64,000 nucleotides of DNA from Sporomusa ovata DSM 2662 (GCF_000445445.1 NZ_ASXP01000001.1:1311117-1375116), one strand, 5' to 3'; positions 42,336 to 50,767 are shown, numbered from the stretch's first letter. Translations and numbers: made by a program. The notes: generated by a model not told the origin, from the letters alone.

Positions 42336-44132
42336 ATGGGACTGAATTCCTTTATTTCCTGGTTGTTATACTCTTCACTTATGGGGAGTATTCTGATAGG
42401 GTTCATCATAGTGATTCGATTGGTCCTCAAAAACAGGATGGGCGCTAATTGGCAATACCTGATATGGTTTTTGCTAATTTTGAAGTTACTAATTCCCTAT
42501 GCGCCTGAAAGCTCCTTTAGCGTGTTCAACATCTTAAATCATCTGACCACCGGGAATTACTTTCAGACCAAAGATGCTGAGAAGATAGAGCTGTATACAG
42601 ATAAAAGGTCCCCGATAACGAAATTATGGAATACCTCTGACGATTATGCATTATCGGTAAACAGAACTTTCTTCGACTCTGGGGATGGTGTTGTATTTGC
42701 GGTCTGGTTAATTGGGGTAATAAGCCTAACCGCTTACTTGATTAAAATGACCATTAAACAGAATGTCATTATTAAGAATAGCCTTAGAGTAAAGGATAGT
42801 GGCATTATCAGATTGTTTGCGGAGTGTAAGCACACGATTAACGTTAAAGGCAGTCCATTGCTGGTTGAATCAGCGACAATACGAAGCCCGATGGCAGTGG
42901 GAGCAACTGGGCCGCATATCATACTGCCGACTGGAATTATCGATAATGTAAGCAAGTCCGAATTACGATTTATTCTATTGCATGAATTGGCCCACCTTAA
43001 ACGTGGAGATCTGTACATCAATTGGATTACAGTCTACTTACAGATTCTCCACTGGTTTAACCCCCTTATCTGGTATGCCTTTTACCAAATGAGACAGGAT
43101 CGGGAAGTGGCCTGCGACGCATATGTGCTTTCTGCCCTAAAACCTGATGAGTATAAAAGCTATGGCGCTACGATTATCTCTTTGTTAGAAAAATACTCAT
43201 ATCCAGCTTGGAGTTACACGATAGCCGGGTTTACAAGCGGTAAAGATCATATCAAGAACAGAATTGCCATGATTGCAACCTATAAAAAAGGGACTGTAGC
43301 CAGAGTCATCTGGGGAATACTGCTATTTCTCTTGGCGGGGTGTTTTGTGCTCACAAGTGCACAGGGAACGTATGGTGCAGCTCAGACCGGAAAATCACCA
43401 AAACTAAATCAAAACATTGCCTATGAAGATTTGAGCAGTTATTTTAGGGGATACAATGGAACTTTCGTTTTACTTGACCTGGAAAGAGATCGCTATCAGG
43501 TGTATAATGATGACAACAGCAGAAAGCGCGTATCTCCCAATTCAACGTATAAGATTATCAGCTCTTTAGTTGGTCTTGAGACCGGAGTTCTGACAGATGA
43601 AACTACTCGATTGGAGTGGGACGGAACTACTTATTCCATTGAACGCTGGAACAGTGACCAAACACTAGCTTCCGCAATGGCTTACTCGGTAAGCTGGTAT
43701 TTTCAAAAAGTCGATTCTGTTGTGGGCAAAACTATAATTGAAAACTATTTAAAACAAATTGGCTATGGCAATTATGATCTTGCTGGCGGCCTTACTGATT
43801 TTTGGCTGGAATCTTCTTTGGAAATCTCACCTATAGAACAGGTAGAGATGCTCAAAAAGCTATATACTTATGAAATGCCATTTTCTCGCAGGAACATCGA
43901 CATCGTTAAAAAGGTAATCCAAGTGTCGGAGCAGGACAGAGGAACTTTATATGGGAAAACCGGCACCGGAATCGTGAACGGCAATAGCATTAATGGATGG
44001 TTTGTAGGGTATGTAGAAAGTGAAGGTAAGGTCTATATTTTCGCAACAAATATTCAGGGAAAAGAGCGAGCAGACGGGGCAAACGCCAAAAATATAACGT
44101 GTTCAATTCTTAAAGATAAAAATATTCTATAG
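42336..44132 (+). CDS. blaR1: BlaR1-type sensor: M56 metallopeptidase fused to a class D penicillin-binding domain
   Basis: The 598-residue integral membrane signal transducer has four membrane segments around an M56 peptidase with the zinc motif LHELAHLKRGD (about residues 217-227) and the acidic partner RQDREVACDAYVL. The last helix (about 325-345) leads to an exterior class D beta-lactamase-like sensor. Its motifs are NSTYK (the acylated Ser and Lys), YSVSWYF, YGN and GKTGTG. Acylation by beta-lactams activates the protease and removes BlaI. ATG 42336 follows CGGAGGG. Confidence 0.94.
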   Translation: MGLNSFISWLLYSSLMGSILIGFIIVIRLVLKNRMGANWQYLIWFLLILKLLIPYAPESSFSVFNILNHLTTGNYFQTKDAEKIELYTDKRSPITKLWNTSDDYALSVNRTFFDSGDGVVFAVWLIGVISLTAYLIKMTIKQNVIIKNSLRVKDSGIIRLFAECKHTINVKGSPLLVESATIRSPMAVGATGPHIILPTGIIDNVSKSELRFILLHELAHLKRGDLYINWITVYLQILHWFNPLIWYAFYQMRQDREVACDAYVLSALKPDEYKSYGATIISLLEKYSYPAWSYTIAGFTSGKDHIKNRIAMIATYKKGTVARVIWGILLFLLAGCFVLTSAQGTYGAAQTGKSPKLNQNIAYEDLSSYFRGYNGTFVLLDLERDRYQVYNDDNSRKRVSPNSTYKIISSLVGLETGVLTDETTRLEWDGTTYSIERWNSDQTLASAMAYSVSWYFQKVDSVVGKTIIENYLKQIGYGNYDLAGGLTDFWLESSLEISPIEQVEMLKKLYTYEMPFSRRNIDIVKKVIQVSEQDRGTLYGKTGTGIVNGNSINGWFVGYVESEGKVYIFATNIQGKERADGANAKNITCSILKDKNIL

Positions 44133-44140
44133 AAATTTAT

Positions 44141-44183
44141 AAACAGAGAAACGTGTGGGTAATTGCCGCACGTTTCTCTGTTT
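44141..44183 (+). terminator. Terminator after blaR1
   Basis: AAACAGAGAAACGTG (44141-44155) pairs perfectly with CACGTTTCTCTGTTT (44169-44183). A second hairpin, CCACCTAAT/ATTAGGTGG (44241-44269), follows with no T-run. Confidence 0.87.
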
Positions 44184-44275
44184 ACGAAGCCGGCATTGTT
44201 CTTCCAGGTCTTTTATAGGTTTGGAGGGCCTGACTAATAACCACCTAATTTTTCATAACAATTAGGTGGATTATA

Positions 44276-44327
44276 TTGACAGTAGAAGATTACAAGTGTA
44301 ATATTTAATTAAAGGACTACAATTGTA
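44276..44327 (+). promoter_or_regulatory. Promoter and two BlaI boxes before the esterase gene
   Basis: TTGACA (44276-44281), 17 bp, TAATAT (44299-44304). One box, TACAAGTGTA (44291-44300), overlaps the -10; a second, TACAATTGTA (44318-44327), is a perfect palindrome downstream. Both match the box before blaI, so the esterase belongs to the BlaI regulon. Confidence 0.8.
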
Positions 44328-44351
44328 ATCATTGAATGAGGGGGAGATTAT

Positions 44352-45176
44352 TTGGTAAGAGGGCTAATTTTGAAGAAAGTTATCGGGATCATTATTTGTC
44401 TGGTAATTGTAATAGTATTCTGTTTTGCGGTGACGGCTTTTAATAGCAGTGAGCAAAAGGATAAAGTTAGTGAACCATCTACGCTTACGCCAAATACTTC
44501 TGAATCAATTGAACCGACAGGTACTTATGTGGAAAAAAGAGGTGTTTTTACATATAACGATCAAAAAATTCAATACCTGCTTATTTTTCCTGCGGAATAC
44601 ACCCAAACTACAAATCGTTGGCCGTTGATTTTATTTTTACATGGAAGGTCTTCGTGCGGACAAGATCTAAACCTGGTAAAAAATTATGGGCCTCCCTGGT
44701 TTGCAGAACGAAACACAGATTTCCCATTCGTTGTTCTTGCACCACAATGTGCCGAGGGTGAAGATTGGCTGAATAAGCCAGATAGTTTGACTGCACTACT
44801 TGATGATGTTTATAAAACATATCGTATAGATCAAGATAGAGTTTATTTGACTGGAACAAGTTTGGGTGGGAATGGCACATGGTGTCTGGCTGGTCAACAT
44901 CCAGAATACTTTGCAGCAATAGCCCCGCTAGCCTCTCAACCAATAATTCCCAACAGTTGGAATAAACAACTGATCGCTATGCCAGTATGGGCTTTTCATG
45001 GTGAAAAAGATTCCATTCATCCATTGAAAAATGATGAAGCAATGATTAATGCCCTGCGCATGCAAGGAGGTACGCCACGGTTCACGATTTTGCCCGATCA
45101 GGGACACTACATTGCTGGTGTATATAAAAACCATGAAATCTATGATTGGTTTCTTACTAATACTCGCCAGCAGTGA
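44352..45176 (+). CDS. Exported alpha/beta hydrolase (esterase/peptidase-like)
   Basis: This 274-residue protein starts at TTG 44352 behind GAGGGGGAG. An N-terminal membrane/signal segment (about residues 7-29, VIGIIICLVIVIVFCFAVTA) precedes an alpha/beta-hydrolase domain. It has oxyanion region LFLHGRSSCGQD, nucleophile elbow TGTSLGGNGTW (Ser), acid HGEKD and base DQGHYIAG. The fold is that of phospholipase/carboxylesterase enzymes; the substrate is unknown. Two BlaI boxes in its promoter mean it is induced by beta-lactams, an unusual partner for this system. Confidence 0.8.
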   Translation: MVRGLILKKVIGIIICLVIVIVFCFAVTAFNSSEQKDKVSEPSTLTPNTSESIEPTGTYVEKRGVFTYNDQKIQYLLIFPAEYTQTTNRWPLILFLHGRSSCGQDLNLVKNYGPPWFAERNTDFPFVVLAPQCAEGEDWLNKPDSLTALLDDVYKTYRIDQDRVYLTGTSLGGNGTWCLAGQHPEYFAAIAPLASQPIIPNSWNKQLIAMPVWAFHGEKDSIHPLKNDEAMINALRMQGGTPRFTILPDQGHYIAGVYKNHEIYDWFLTNTRQQ

Positions 45177-45197
45177 TGCAATAATAAAGAAACTCGC

Positions 45198-45226
45198 TTG
45201 TTACTAAACGATTACAATTCTAATAG
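45198..45226 (+). promoter_or_regulatory. Probable promoter with degenerate BlaI box before the beta-lactamase
   Basis: TTGTTA (45198-45203), 17 bp, TAATAG (45221-45226). TACAATTCTA (45213-45222) is the BlaI dyad with one changed position in the right half. Confidence 0.6.
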
Positions 45227-45241
45227 GGAAGGATGTTTGAA

Positions 45242-46048
45242 ATGAAAAGATGGTTTTTAATATTAGTGATTGTTCTCCTTGTAAATCTCGGCTCATTGAC
45301 TAACGCCAATGCGGCGGCTTTCATGGAAAGGGCAGACTTTGGAAAGTACTTTGCGGAATTTACCACTGGCACGTTTGTTATGTATGATGAGGCCAATGAC
45401 CAGTATACAGTATTCAATGAGCCTCAAAGTGTAAGACGCTTGTCACCGTGTTCCACCTTTAAAATATATAATTCGCTAGCTGGGTTGGAAACAGGTGTCT
45501 TAGACCAGGAAGATGTATATACTTTATTTAAATGGAATGGAACGCAATATAACTTTCCTGCTTGGAACCATGATCAAACCTTGGCATCTGCCACAAGGGA
45601 TTCGGTTGTCTGGTATTTCCAAGAGCTTGCATCGCGGATTGGAACAGAAAGAATGCAGACCTATCTTAATCGAATAGGGTACGGGAATCGGGACATTTCA
45701 GGCGGATTGACCTCATTCTGGTTGCGGTCTTCCTTACAGATTTCAGCACGTGAACAAGTGGACTTGCTGCAAAAATTATACTCGGGGAAATTACCGGTAT
45801 CGCCCCAAAATGTGGAGATAGTAAAAAAGAATATTACGTTATCGGAATATAATGACGTGCGATTCATGGGGAAAACCGGTTCGGGATTCCAGGAAGATAA
45901 ATGGCTATTAGGGTGGTTTGTGGGCTGTGTGGAAAAACCGGGAAATCGCTATTTCTTCGCCACCAATATTCAAGCATCAGATGGCGCAACCGGTGGAAAG
46001 GCCAGAGAGATTACGAAATTAATCTTAAAAGATCTTCAAGTTTTATAG
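45242..46048 (+). CDS. Class D beta-lactamase
   Basis: The 268-residue exported enzyme has a signal peptide (about 1-25, ending NANAAAF). The class D catalytic set is complete: SPCSTFK (Ser and carbamylated Lys), RDSVVWYF (SxV), YGN, and GKTGSG near the C-terminus. WNHDQTLASA and LQISAREQVDLLQKL are also family-typical. It is closely similar to the sensor half of BlaR1 two genes upstream, suggesting common origin. ATG 45242 has GGGAAGG 9 bases upstream. It hydrolyses penicillin-type antibiotics; the spectrum cannot be predicted. Confidence 0.93.
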   Translation: MKRWFLILVIVLLVNLGSLTNANAAAFMERADFGKYFAEFTTGTFVMYDEANDQYTVFNEPQSVRRLSPCSTFKIYNSLAGLETGVLDQEDVYTLFKWNGTQYNFPAWNHDQTLASATRDSVVWYFQELASRIGTERMQTYLNRIGYGNRDISGGLTSFWLRSSLQISAREQVDLLQKLYSGKLPVSPQNVEIVKKNITLSEYNDVRFMGKTGSGFQEDKWLLGWFVGCVEKPGNRYFFATNIQASDGATGGKAREITKLILKDLQVL

Positions 46049-46050
46049 TA

Positions 46051-46082
46051 TTTAGGCCCCCGGCATACGCCGGGGGCCTAAA
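46051..46082. terminator. Terminator after the beta-lactamase
   Basis: TTTAGGCCCCCGGC (46051-46064), loop ATAC, GCCGGGGGCCTAAA (46069-46082): a perfect, very GC-rich stem usable in both directions. Confidence 0.87.
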
Positions 46083-46095
46083 ATATATAGACAAG

Positions 46096-46191
46096 TTATC
46101 GAAATTTATTAAATTTAGCAATAATTACAGCAACAGAAATAATTGCCGCCCACATAAGATAGTCCTTTATTTGATCTAGTAATTCCAGCAT
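46096..46191 (-). CDS. Possible 31-residue membrane peptide
   Basis: The minus-strand ATG at 46191 opens 31 codons: MLELLDQIKDYLMWAAIISV, then AVIIAKFNKFR and a TAA. A hydrophobic segment with charged ends looks like a small membrane peptide. The only ribosome site is a weak AAAGGGG 9-12 bases upstream. Similar very small proteins often accompany stress or toxin functions, but nothing specific is recognisable. Confidence 0.4.
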   Translation of the reverse strand: MLELLDQIKDYLMWAAIISVAVIIAKFNKFR

Positions 46192-46239
46192 TATTTTGTG
46201 CCCCTTTAAAATCTTATCCAGGTATGGATCATCTATTTT

Positions 46240-46824
46240 TTAACGGAATCTTGGTTCGCGCCAATACCTATGATTGTAATACCCATAAGGCCACCAGATA
46301 TCCCGCTCAAAAATAACTACATTCGGCTCATCATGCTCACTGTACTTTTTATACCGTAAAACAACTTCGTTACTGATAGGATGCCAGCCGTCTTTGCCAA
46401 TAGTTATGTATTTAGGATCAACATCGTTCTCATCCATAGACAGCCTAAAATTCACATACTTTCCTGTAGATATGTGAAAGTCAATCGCTCGCTCATCACC
46501 TGAAGTCGTAAATTTGTAGGTTATTTCTTTGCCCTTCTTATTAATCTCAAATAAATCATTATTGTCTTTGTTGTACTTACCAAAGACATCCTCAAAATTA
46601 CCATCAGTACTTATAGTTCCGCTGAAATTGTGCGCGCTTCCATCAGTTGTCATTCGCAAATGTACGCCTTCTTTATCCTGCCACAAAAAATAACCTATAA
46701 TCTTGCCCGGGATAAGCTCAAGCGGCCGATCATCGAACTTCTGGGGAAATGATGATGCCAATACGCTATTACAAAAACAAAAAACACCTAACAAGGTAAT
46801 ACATAAAATCCTCCATTTTTTCAT
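46240..46824 (-). CDS. Exported protein of unknown function
   Basis: This protein is 194 residues from ATG 46824 (GAAAGGAG upstream). A clear signal peptide (about 1-23, ending SVLASS) is followed by a beta-rich domain with no recognised motif: repeated short strands such as GYFLWQDKEGVHLRMTT and FHISTGKYVNFRLSMDEND. The end is rich in Trp, Tyr and Arg (WWPYGYYNHRYWREPRFR). It is probably periplasmic or surface located. It is transcribed away from the neighbouring tctC-like gene. Confidence 0.75.
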   Translation of the reverse strand: MKKWRILCITLLGVFCFCNSVLASSFPQKFDDRPLELIPGKIIGYFLWQDKEGVHLRMTTDGSAHNFSGTISTDGNFEDVFGKYNKDNNDLFEINKKGKEITYKFTTSGDERAIDFHISTGKYVNFRLSMDENDVDPKYITIGKDGWHPISNEVVLRYKKYSEHDEPNVVIFERDIWWPYGYYNHRYWREPRFR

Positions 46825-47103
46825 GGAATCGCTCCTTTCTATCATTGGTTGCTGAAGTACCAGGAATTTTACTCATTCTATACTACTAATAATGGCTTAA
46901 TACTATTGTAATATTTCAAAACCAGCTAATCAAGGCATTCAAAAACAAAAAAAGGGTACCCGACGGATTCAGCTAAGAACAGCCGATCAATCCCTTCTAT
47001 GTGTAATTATTTTTGTCAAAAGCAGGAATTTACTGTTATTTTGTGGTATTATTAATTATAATATTACACAATTTTGCAAAAAATAAGTAATTCATAAGAG
47101 GTG
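46825..47103. other. Intergenic region between divergent genes
   Basis: About 280 AT-rich bases. A possible plus-strand promoter is TTGTCA (47013-47018), 17 bp, TTATTT (47036-47041), with a TATAAT at 47057-47062 as an alternative. No operator, riboswitch or gene is recognised. Confidence 0.4.
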
Positions 47104-47175
47104 ATGCCAACTGAGAATCCCCAAGAAAAAGCATTTCATAAAGCCATTATACGAGAGGAGAGGGAATTAGGTTAA
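47104..47175 (+). CDS. Possible 23-codon leader peptide coupled to the binding-protein gene
   Basis: ATG 47104 lies right after AAGAGGTG, rather close. It encodes MPTENPQEKAFHKAIIREER followed by ELG and a TAA. The TAA overlaps the next ATG (TAATG at 47173-47177), and the internal GAGAGGAGAGG serves as ribosome site of that gene. The overlap suggests a small upstream reading frame coupled to translation of the binding protein. Confidence 0.35.
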   Translation: MPTENPQEKAFHKAIIREERELG

Positions 47176-48197
47176 TGAATGCAAAACGGATTTTACTTAT
47201 TGGAGTTACCAGCCTGTTAGGTATGACAATCACGCTAGGAGGGTGTAGCATGGGAGCAAAAGAAAGTATGGTTGCTGAAAAATATCCGGAAAAACCCATT
47301 ACGGTGATTGTGCCGTTTGTCGCCGGTTCAAGCTCAGACATACTGGCAAGGGCGCTGGAAAAGTCAGCCCATAAGCATCTGGGTCAGCCGCTGGTAGTAG
47401 TCAATGTGCCTGGCGGCGGAGCCACCCTTGGCATGAATGAACTTGCCGGCGCCAAACCTGATGGCTATACAATCGGAATTGTTGCCACAAGCGTAATATT
47501 GCAACCGCTTTATGGGCAGACAAGATACCATTATCCTTCTGCCCTGGAGCCTTTGGTTAATGTTGTATCTTCACATGTAATGCTGGCTACTCTTGCTGAT
47601 AAACCATGGAAAAACTTGAATGAATTAGTTAGTTATGCCAAGCAGCATCCCGGTGAAATCAAGGTCGGTCATTCAGGACTGGGTACGTCAGTACATGTTA
47701 CAGAAGAAATGTTTGCCAAAGAAGCCGGTATCACGATCAAACAAGTGCCTTTCAGGGGCGAATCGGAAGTTCTTGCGGCTCTCTTGGGTGGGCATGTGCA
47801 GCTTATGGGAGCGTATAGTCCCACGGTTTTAAAAGAACATGTAAAAAGCGGCACTATCAGAATACTGGGGGTTGCAGAGGAAAATAGATTAACCCTCCCT
47901 GGCTTTGAGAATGTGCCAACCTTTAAAGAACAGGGAATCAATGTAGCTTTCAATTTTTGGAGTGGAATCGCGGCTCCCAAAGAAATGCCGCTAGCCGAAA
48001 AGGCCCGGCTGATATCCGGACTAAGGGAAATGGTCAATGACCCTGAGTTCAAAGAGAATATGGAGAAACTGGGAATGTCAGTCCAGTATATGGGGCCAGA
48101 GGATTTTGGTGACAGATGGATAGAAGATAATAAAAAATTATCGAAAATCGTAAAAGAGACCGGAATTGCAGAACTTATTGCAGCTCAGAAAAACTAA
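47175..48197 (+). CDS. TctC/Bug-family solute-binding lipoprotein
   Basis: The 340-residue protein has a lipoprotein signal with lipobox LGGC (Cys about 24). The Bug-type two-lobed binding domain follows: YPEKPITVIVPFVAGSSSDI, VNVPGGGATLGMNELAGAKP, DGYTIGIV, and IKVGHSGLGTSVHVTEEMFA. Members bind carboxylates for tripartite tricarboxylate transporters or act as sensors. The TctA and TctB membrane subunits are not nearby, so it is an orphan component here. Confidence 0.88.
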   Translation: MNAKRILLIGVTSLLGMTITLGGCSMGAKESMVAEKYPEKPITVIVPFVAGSSSDILARALEKSAHKHLGQPLVVVNVPGGGATLGMNELAGAKPDGYTIGIVATSVILQPLYGQTRYHYPSALEPLVNVVSSHVMLATLADKPWKNLNELVSYAKQHPGEIKVGHSGLGTSVHVTEEMFAKEAGITIKQVPFRGESEVLAALLGGHVQLMGAYSPTVLKEHVKSGTIRILGVAEENRLTLPGFENVPTFKEQGINVAFNFWSGIAAPKEMPLAEKARLISGLREMVNDPEFKENMEKLGMSVQYMGPEDFGDRWIEDNKKLSKIVKETGIAELIAAQKN

Positions 48198-48253
48198 TTT
48201 GTGCAAATCATCTCGGTTTGTTTCCTATAGTCCAGTATAATTTTTCCAAAAAC

Positions 48254-48277
48254 AGCCCCTGGCGCATGCCAGGGGCT
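48254..48277. terminator. Terminator after the TctC-like gene
   Basis: AGCCCCTGGC (48254-48263), loop GCAT, GCCAGGGGCT (48268-48277), followed by AAATATTATT. Confidence 0.75.
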
Positions 48278-48289
48278 AAATATTATTAT

Positions 48290-48436
48290 CTAGTTTTCAT
48301 TTCTTAGATTTTTCCTCATCCTTAATAGCTGCAGCTCTTCGATCGCCGCCATAATGTCAATAACCTTGCTACTTGACTCTAACCAAAATATGGGTAGAAT
48401 GCTGGGGGTTAGTATGATAAAATACAGATATAACAT
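48290..48436 (-). CDS. Possible 48-residue small membrane protein
   Basis: From minus-strand ATG 48436 an open frame encodes MLYLYFIILTPSILPIFWLE, then SSSKVIDIMAAIEELQLLRM, then RKNLRNEN and a TAG. A hydrophobic N-terminus followed by an amphipathic charged helix looks protein-like. There is no good ribosome site, and the frame overlaps the likely promoter of the methyltransferase gene, so it may be fortuitous. Confidence 0.3.
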   Translation of the reverse strand: MLYLYFIILTPSILPIFWLESSSKVIDIMAAIEELQLLRMRKNLRNEN

Positions 48437-48536
48437 ATAAGAAGTCCAAGTTCATCCTTCGATTCTTGATCTTTTATGCATGATGAAGACTTCATTATAA
48501 GTTAAGTAGTCTGGGGAATTTAGGGAGGAATACCGG

Positions 48537-49466
48537 ATGTCCAATGTTCTTACAAGGCTTACGGGAGAAAAAATTGACATAGCTAATTTATCTATTGAAG
48601 ATCTAAACAGAACTCATTATGAGGAAGAGGTAGCATATGCTAATGAGATTCTAAAGGCACAACCCTTTAGTCAAAGAAGATTACTATTAGCGAGAGAAGG
48701 ATACAAATTTATTACGGAAATAATGAAAGAAGTCGCCGCAAAAACAGGCAAGAAATTACATCTTGGCTCCAGAAAAATCTATTCTGAAATTATTATAAAA
48801 GTTTTAAACGAATATAGGCAAACGGATTTACAGTCTAATCGAAAAGTCATACAATTTTTTGAGGCTGGAATTGGGACAGGCTCAATTTTAAAAGAATTGG
48901 CATTACTAGACAACATTAATGTTAGTGGCTGTGACATAATTATAGATTTTGCCTCTTCTCTCCCTGACAATGTTAAGGTATATGAGGGGGCGGTTTATGA
49001 AGTATTGAGTACGTTACCTGACTCAAGTATTGATATATTTTACTGGAATGATGTATTTGAACATATTGCAGTTGACGAAATTAATCCGCTATTGGAAATG
49101 ATTTATTCCAAAATGTCCCATAATGGTATAATAATTACGATTACTCCCAATTGGCATTTACGGCCTACCGATATTACGGCTAAGTTTCATCCCCAAGGAA
49201 CGGAAGCTAAAGGATTCCATTTTAAAGAATATACATACAACGAAGTGACAGATCTTCTAGAAAACAATGGATTTAAAGTTATTAGTAGTCCATACATTTA
49301 TAACCTATTTGCAAAAAAATACATTCTGAATTTTAATAAAATGGCTCTCTTAAATCATAAAATAAAACGTATAATTGAACCAGTGGCAGCTATTTTACCA
49401 TTTTTCTTGAAAAGGTACTTGATACTTGGATTCGCATTTTCAACTAGTATAGCAAAAAAGTATTAA
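48537..49466 (+). CDS. Class I SAM-dependent methyltransferase, substrate unknown
   Basis: The 309-residue protein has a Rossmann SAM-binding motif VIQFFEAGIGTGSILKELAL (about residues 103-122), an acidic loop (GCDIIIDFA) and a post-I motif SIDIFYWNDVFEHIA, as in Methyltransf_11/23 proteins. An N-terminal helical part of about 80 residues is unassigned, and the C-terminus ends with a hydrophobic basic segment. It begins behind GGGAGG, is AT-rich compared with the core genes and has no operon partner, so it may be acquired. Confidence 0.75.
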   Translation: MSNVLTRLTGEKIDIANLSIEDLNRTHYEEEVAYANEILKAQPFSQRRLLLAREGYKFITEIMKEVAAKTGKKLHLGSRKIYSEIIIKVLNEYRQTDLQSNRKVIQFFEAGIGTGSILKELALLDNINVSGCDIIIDFASSLPDNVKVYEGAVYEVLSTLPDSSIDIFYWNDVFEHIAVDEINPLLEMIYSKMSHNGIIITITPNWHLRPTDITAKFHPQGTEAKGFHFKEYTYNEVTDLLENNGFKVISSPYIYNLFAKKYILNFNKMALLNHKIKRIIEPVAAILPFFLKRYLILGFAFSTSIAKKY

Positions 49467-49595
49467 TGAGAACGTCAAGTTGTTTCAAATCATCATTGGT
49501 CTGTCTCCTATATACCAGTATTGTTTATGTCAATAACCCCGTCCTGACAGCCATGATGTTCTAATAATTTTAACATAACGAAAGTAACTATTTGT

Positions 49596-49808
49596 ATGGA
49601 GGTGATTGATATACTAGCACTTAAGGATGCTCTGAACAGTATCATCAGTGATTGGAATTTTCAAAAAGAAATGTGTGACAGTTCGTTTCCAACTTCGCAT
49701 GAATATGAGTTATTTTATCAGAAAATGAGTGTTTTGCACGAGGCACTGGTTCATTTGCAAGGCGCGGGACTGGTACAATACAAAAATGGCGAATGGTACA
49801 TAATATAA
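49596..49808 (+). CDS. Small protein of unknown function, duplicate 1
   Basis: The 70-residue product (IISDWNFQKEMCDSSFPTSH, HLQGAGLVQYKNGEWYII) is soluble and unrelated to anything I recognise. A 68-residue copy at 50969 differs at only a few residues. Start choice is difficult: ATG 49596 has no ribosome site, GTG 49602 lies inside the GGAGGTG, and the copy at 50969 has only the GTG. Preservation of both reading frames suggests it is translated. Confidence 0.55.
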   Translation: MEVIDILALKDALNSIISDWNFQKEMCDSSFPTSHEYELFYQKMSVLHEALVHLQGAGLVQYKNGEWYII

Positions 49809-49847
49809 GAACACAAGTCAGACAAAGCTTTTGTCAGGCAAAATAAT

Positions 49848-49910
49848 GAGCTTGGTAGAGCATTCGGCTCCTAACCGGTCGGTCCTAGGATCAAATCTAC
49901 TCAACCGGGG
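49848..49910 (+). other. Degenerate tRNA-like remnant, copy 1
   Basis: GAGCTTGGTAGAGC resembles a tRNA D-arm. ATTCGGCTCCTAACCGG resembles an anticodon arm with loop CTCCTAA. ATCAAATC resembles a T-loop. The acceptor stem and T-stem do not pair, so it is not a functional tRNA. Confidence 0.45.
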
Positions 49911-50042
49911 GTAGACGATGAATATGCGGCTAAAATTGAAATAGATCTTGTGAATTTATATGAAGAATTGATAATTCTAAATGGTACAAACGGTCGAGTG
50001 TCGATTGAATTCGTACTCTTTGGGAAAGTCAGTATTTTTTAA
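49911..50042 (+). pseudogene. Possible gene fragment
   Basis: An open frame directly after the tRNA-like remnant reads VDDEYAAKIEIDLVNLYEEL, then IILNGTNGRVSIEFVLFGKV and SIF before TAA 50040. The composition is protein-like, but no start codon or ribosome site is present. It may be the end of a gene whose front was lost when the duplicated segment was inserted. Not recognised. Confidence 0.25.
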
Positions 50043-50163
50043 CTGCTAAAATTTTTTTAGAGATATGATTTGTGGGCTGATGAGTGGTAAGACAATAAAC
50101 CTTGTGCTATACTCATGGTATATACTTTTTGACATAGTCGCCAATGTAAGGAGATGATTATCG

Positions 50164-50412
50164 ATGCCATTTGTAAGAAAAATCGTTAATAGTAATATCT
50201 TAGCTGGAATTATCGACGTACCTGAAGGGTTAAAAAATAAAAAAGTTGAAGTCTTAGTTTTTCCATTGGAAGATAATACTATAAATGATAGTTCTAATAA
50301 AAACCATAAACTTGCCAAGGGCATCTTAGCTAAATATAAAAATCCTGCTTTCATTGATAGGGAGTCCACTGCTTGGGTTGAGGCGGTGAAGGAAAAGCAT
50401 GAATATCGTTGA
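50164..50412 (+). CDS. Putative antitoxin of a PIN toxin pair
   Basis: This 82-residue protein starts at ATG 50164 behind AAGGAGATG. The N-terminal half (FVRKIVNSNILAGIIDVPEG, KKVEVLVFPLE) looks like the short beta-rich start used by AbrB-like or DUF2281-like antitoxins. The C-terminal half is charged and helical, fit for wrapping a toxin. Its last 14 bases overlap the PIN gene start, the classic coupling of antitoxin and toxin. Confidence 0.7.
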   Translation: MPFVRKIVNSNILAGIIDVPEGLKNKKVEVLVFPLEDNTINDSSNKNHKLAKGILAKYKNPAFIDRESTAWVEAVKEKHEYR

Positions 50413-50767
50413 TGCAAATGTTATTCTGAGGTACTTATTAAATGATGAGGAAGAGTTAGCCACAAGAGCTGCTGATATTTTAGAAAATAATTTTGTGCAT
50501 ATTCCGAATGAAGTATTGGTTGAAGTTGTTTATGTTCTTGAGAAAGTATATAAAATTGAAAGAACAGATATTTTTGATGCAATTATAGAACTGCTGTCGT
50601 ATGATAACATTGAAGCAGAGAAAGATGTGATAGCTGCTGCTCTAGATTTATATAAAACAAGAAAGTTTGATGTTGTTGATACGATATTGTATGCTTATCA
50701 TAAGATATCGGATCATACTATCTATACATTTGACCAAAAGCTAGAAAAGTATATTTCACAAGGGTGA
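50399..50767 (+). CDS. PIN-domain (VapC-like) ribonuclease toxin
   Basis: The 122-residue protein has the PIN acidic set: IVDANVILRYLL (Asp 4-5), NEVLVEVVYVL (Glu about 39), KFDVVDTILYA (Asp about 92) and YTFDQKLEKY (Asp about 113). VapC-type toxins cleave tRNA or rRNA when the antitoxin is lost. It overlaps the upstream antitoxin gene and ends just at the REP-like palindrome. Confidence 0.87.
   Translation: MNIVDANVILRYLLNDEEELATRAADILENNFVHIPNEVLVEVVYVLEKVYKIERTDIFDAIIELLSYDNIEAEKDVIAAALDLYKTRKFDVVDTILYAYHKISDHTIYTFDQKLEKYISQG

Larger units (their letters stand above)
49581..49918 (+). repeat. 338-bp direct duplication, copy 1
   Basis: Aligns without gaps to 50948-51285 (constant offset 1367), about 95% identical by eye. 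Each copy carries a small gene, a short hairpin and a tRNA-like remnant. The PIN toxin module and the REP-like palindrome lie between the copies. Confidence 0.9.

Noticed and set aside
49848..49910. Functional tRNA gene
   Set aside because: D-, anticodon- and T-loop-like pieces are present, but acceptor and T stems do not pair; the same holds for 51215-51278.
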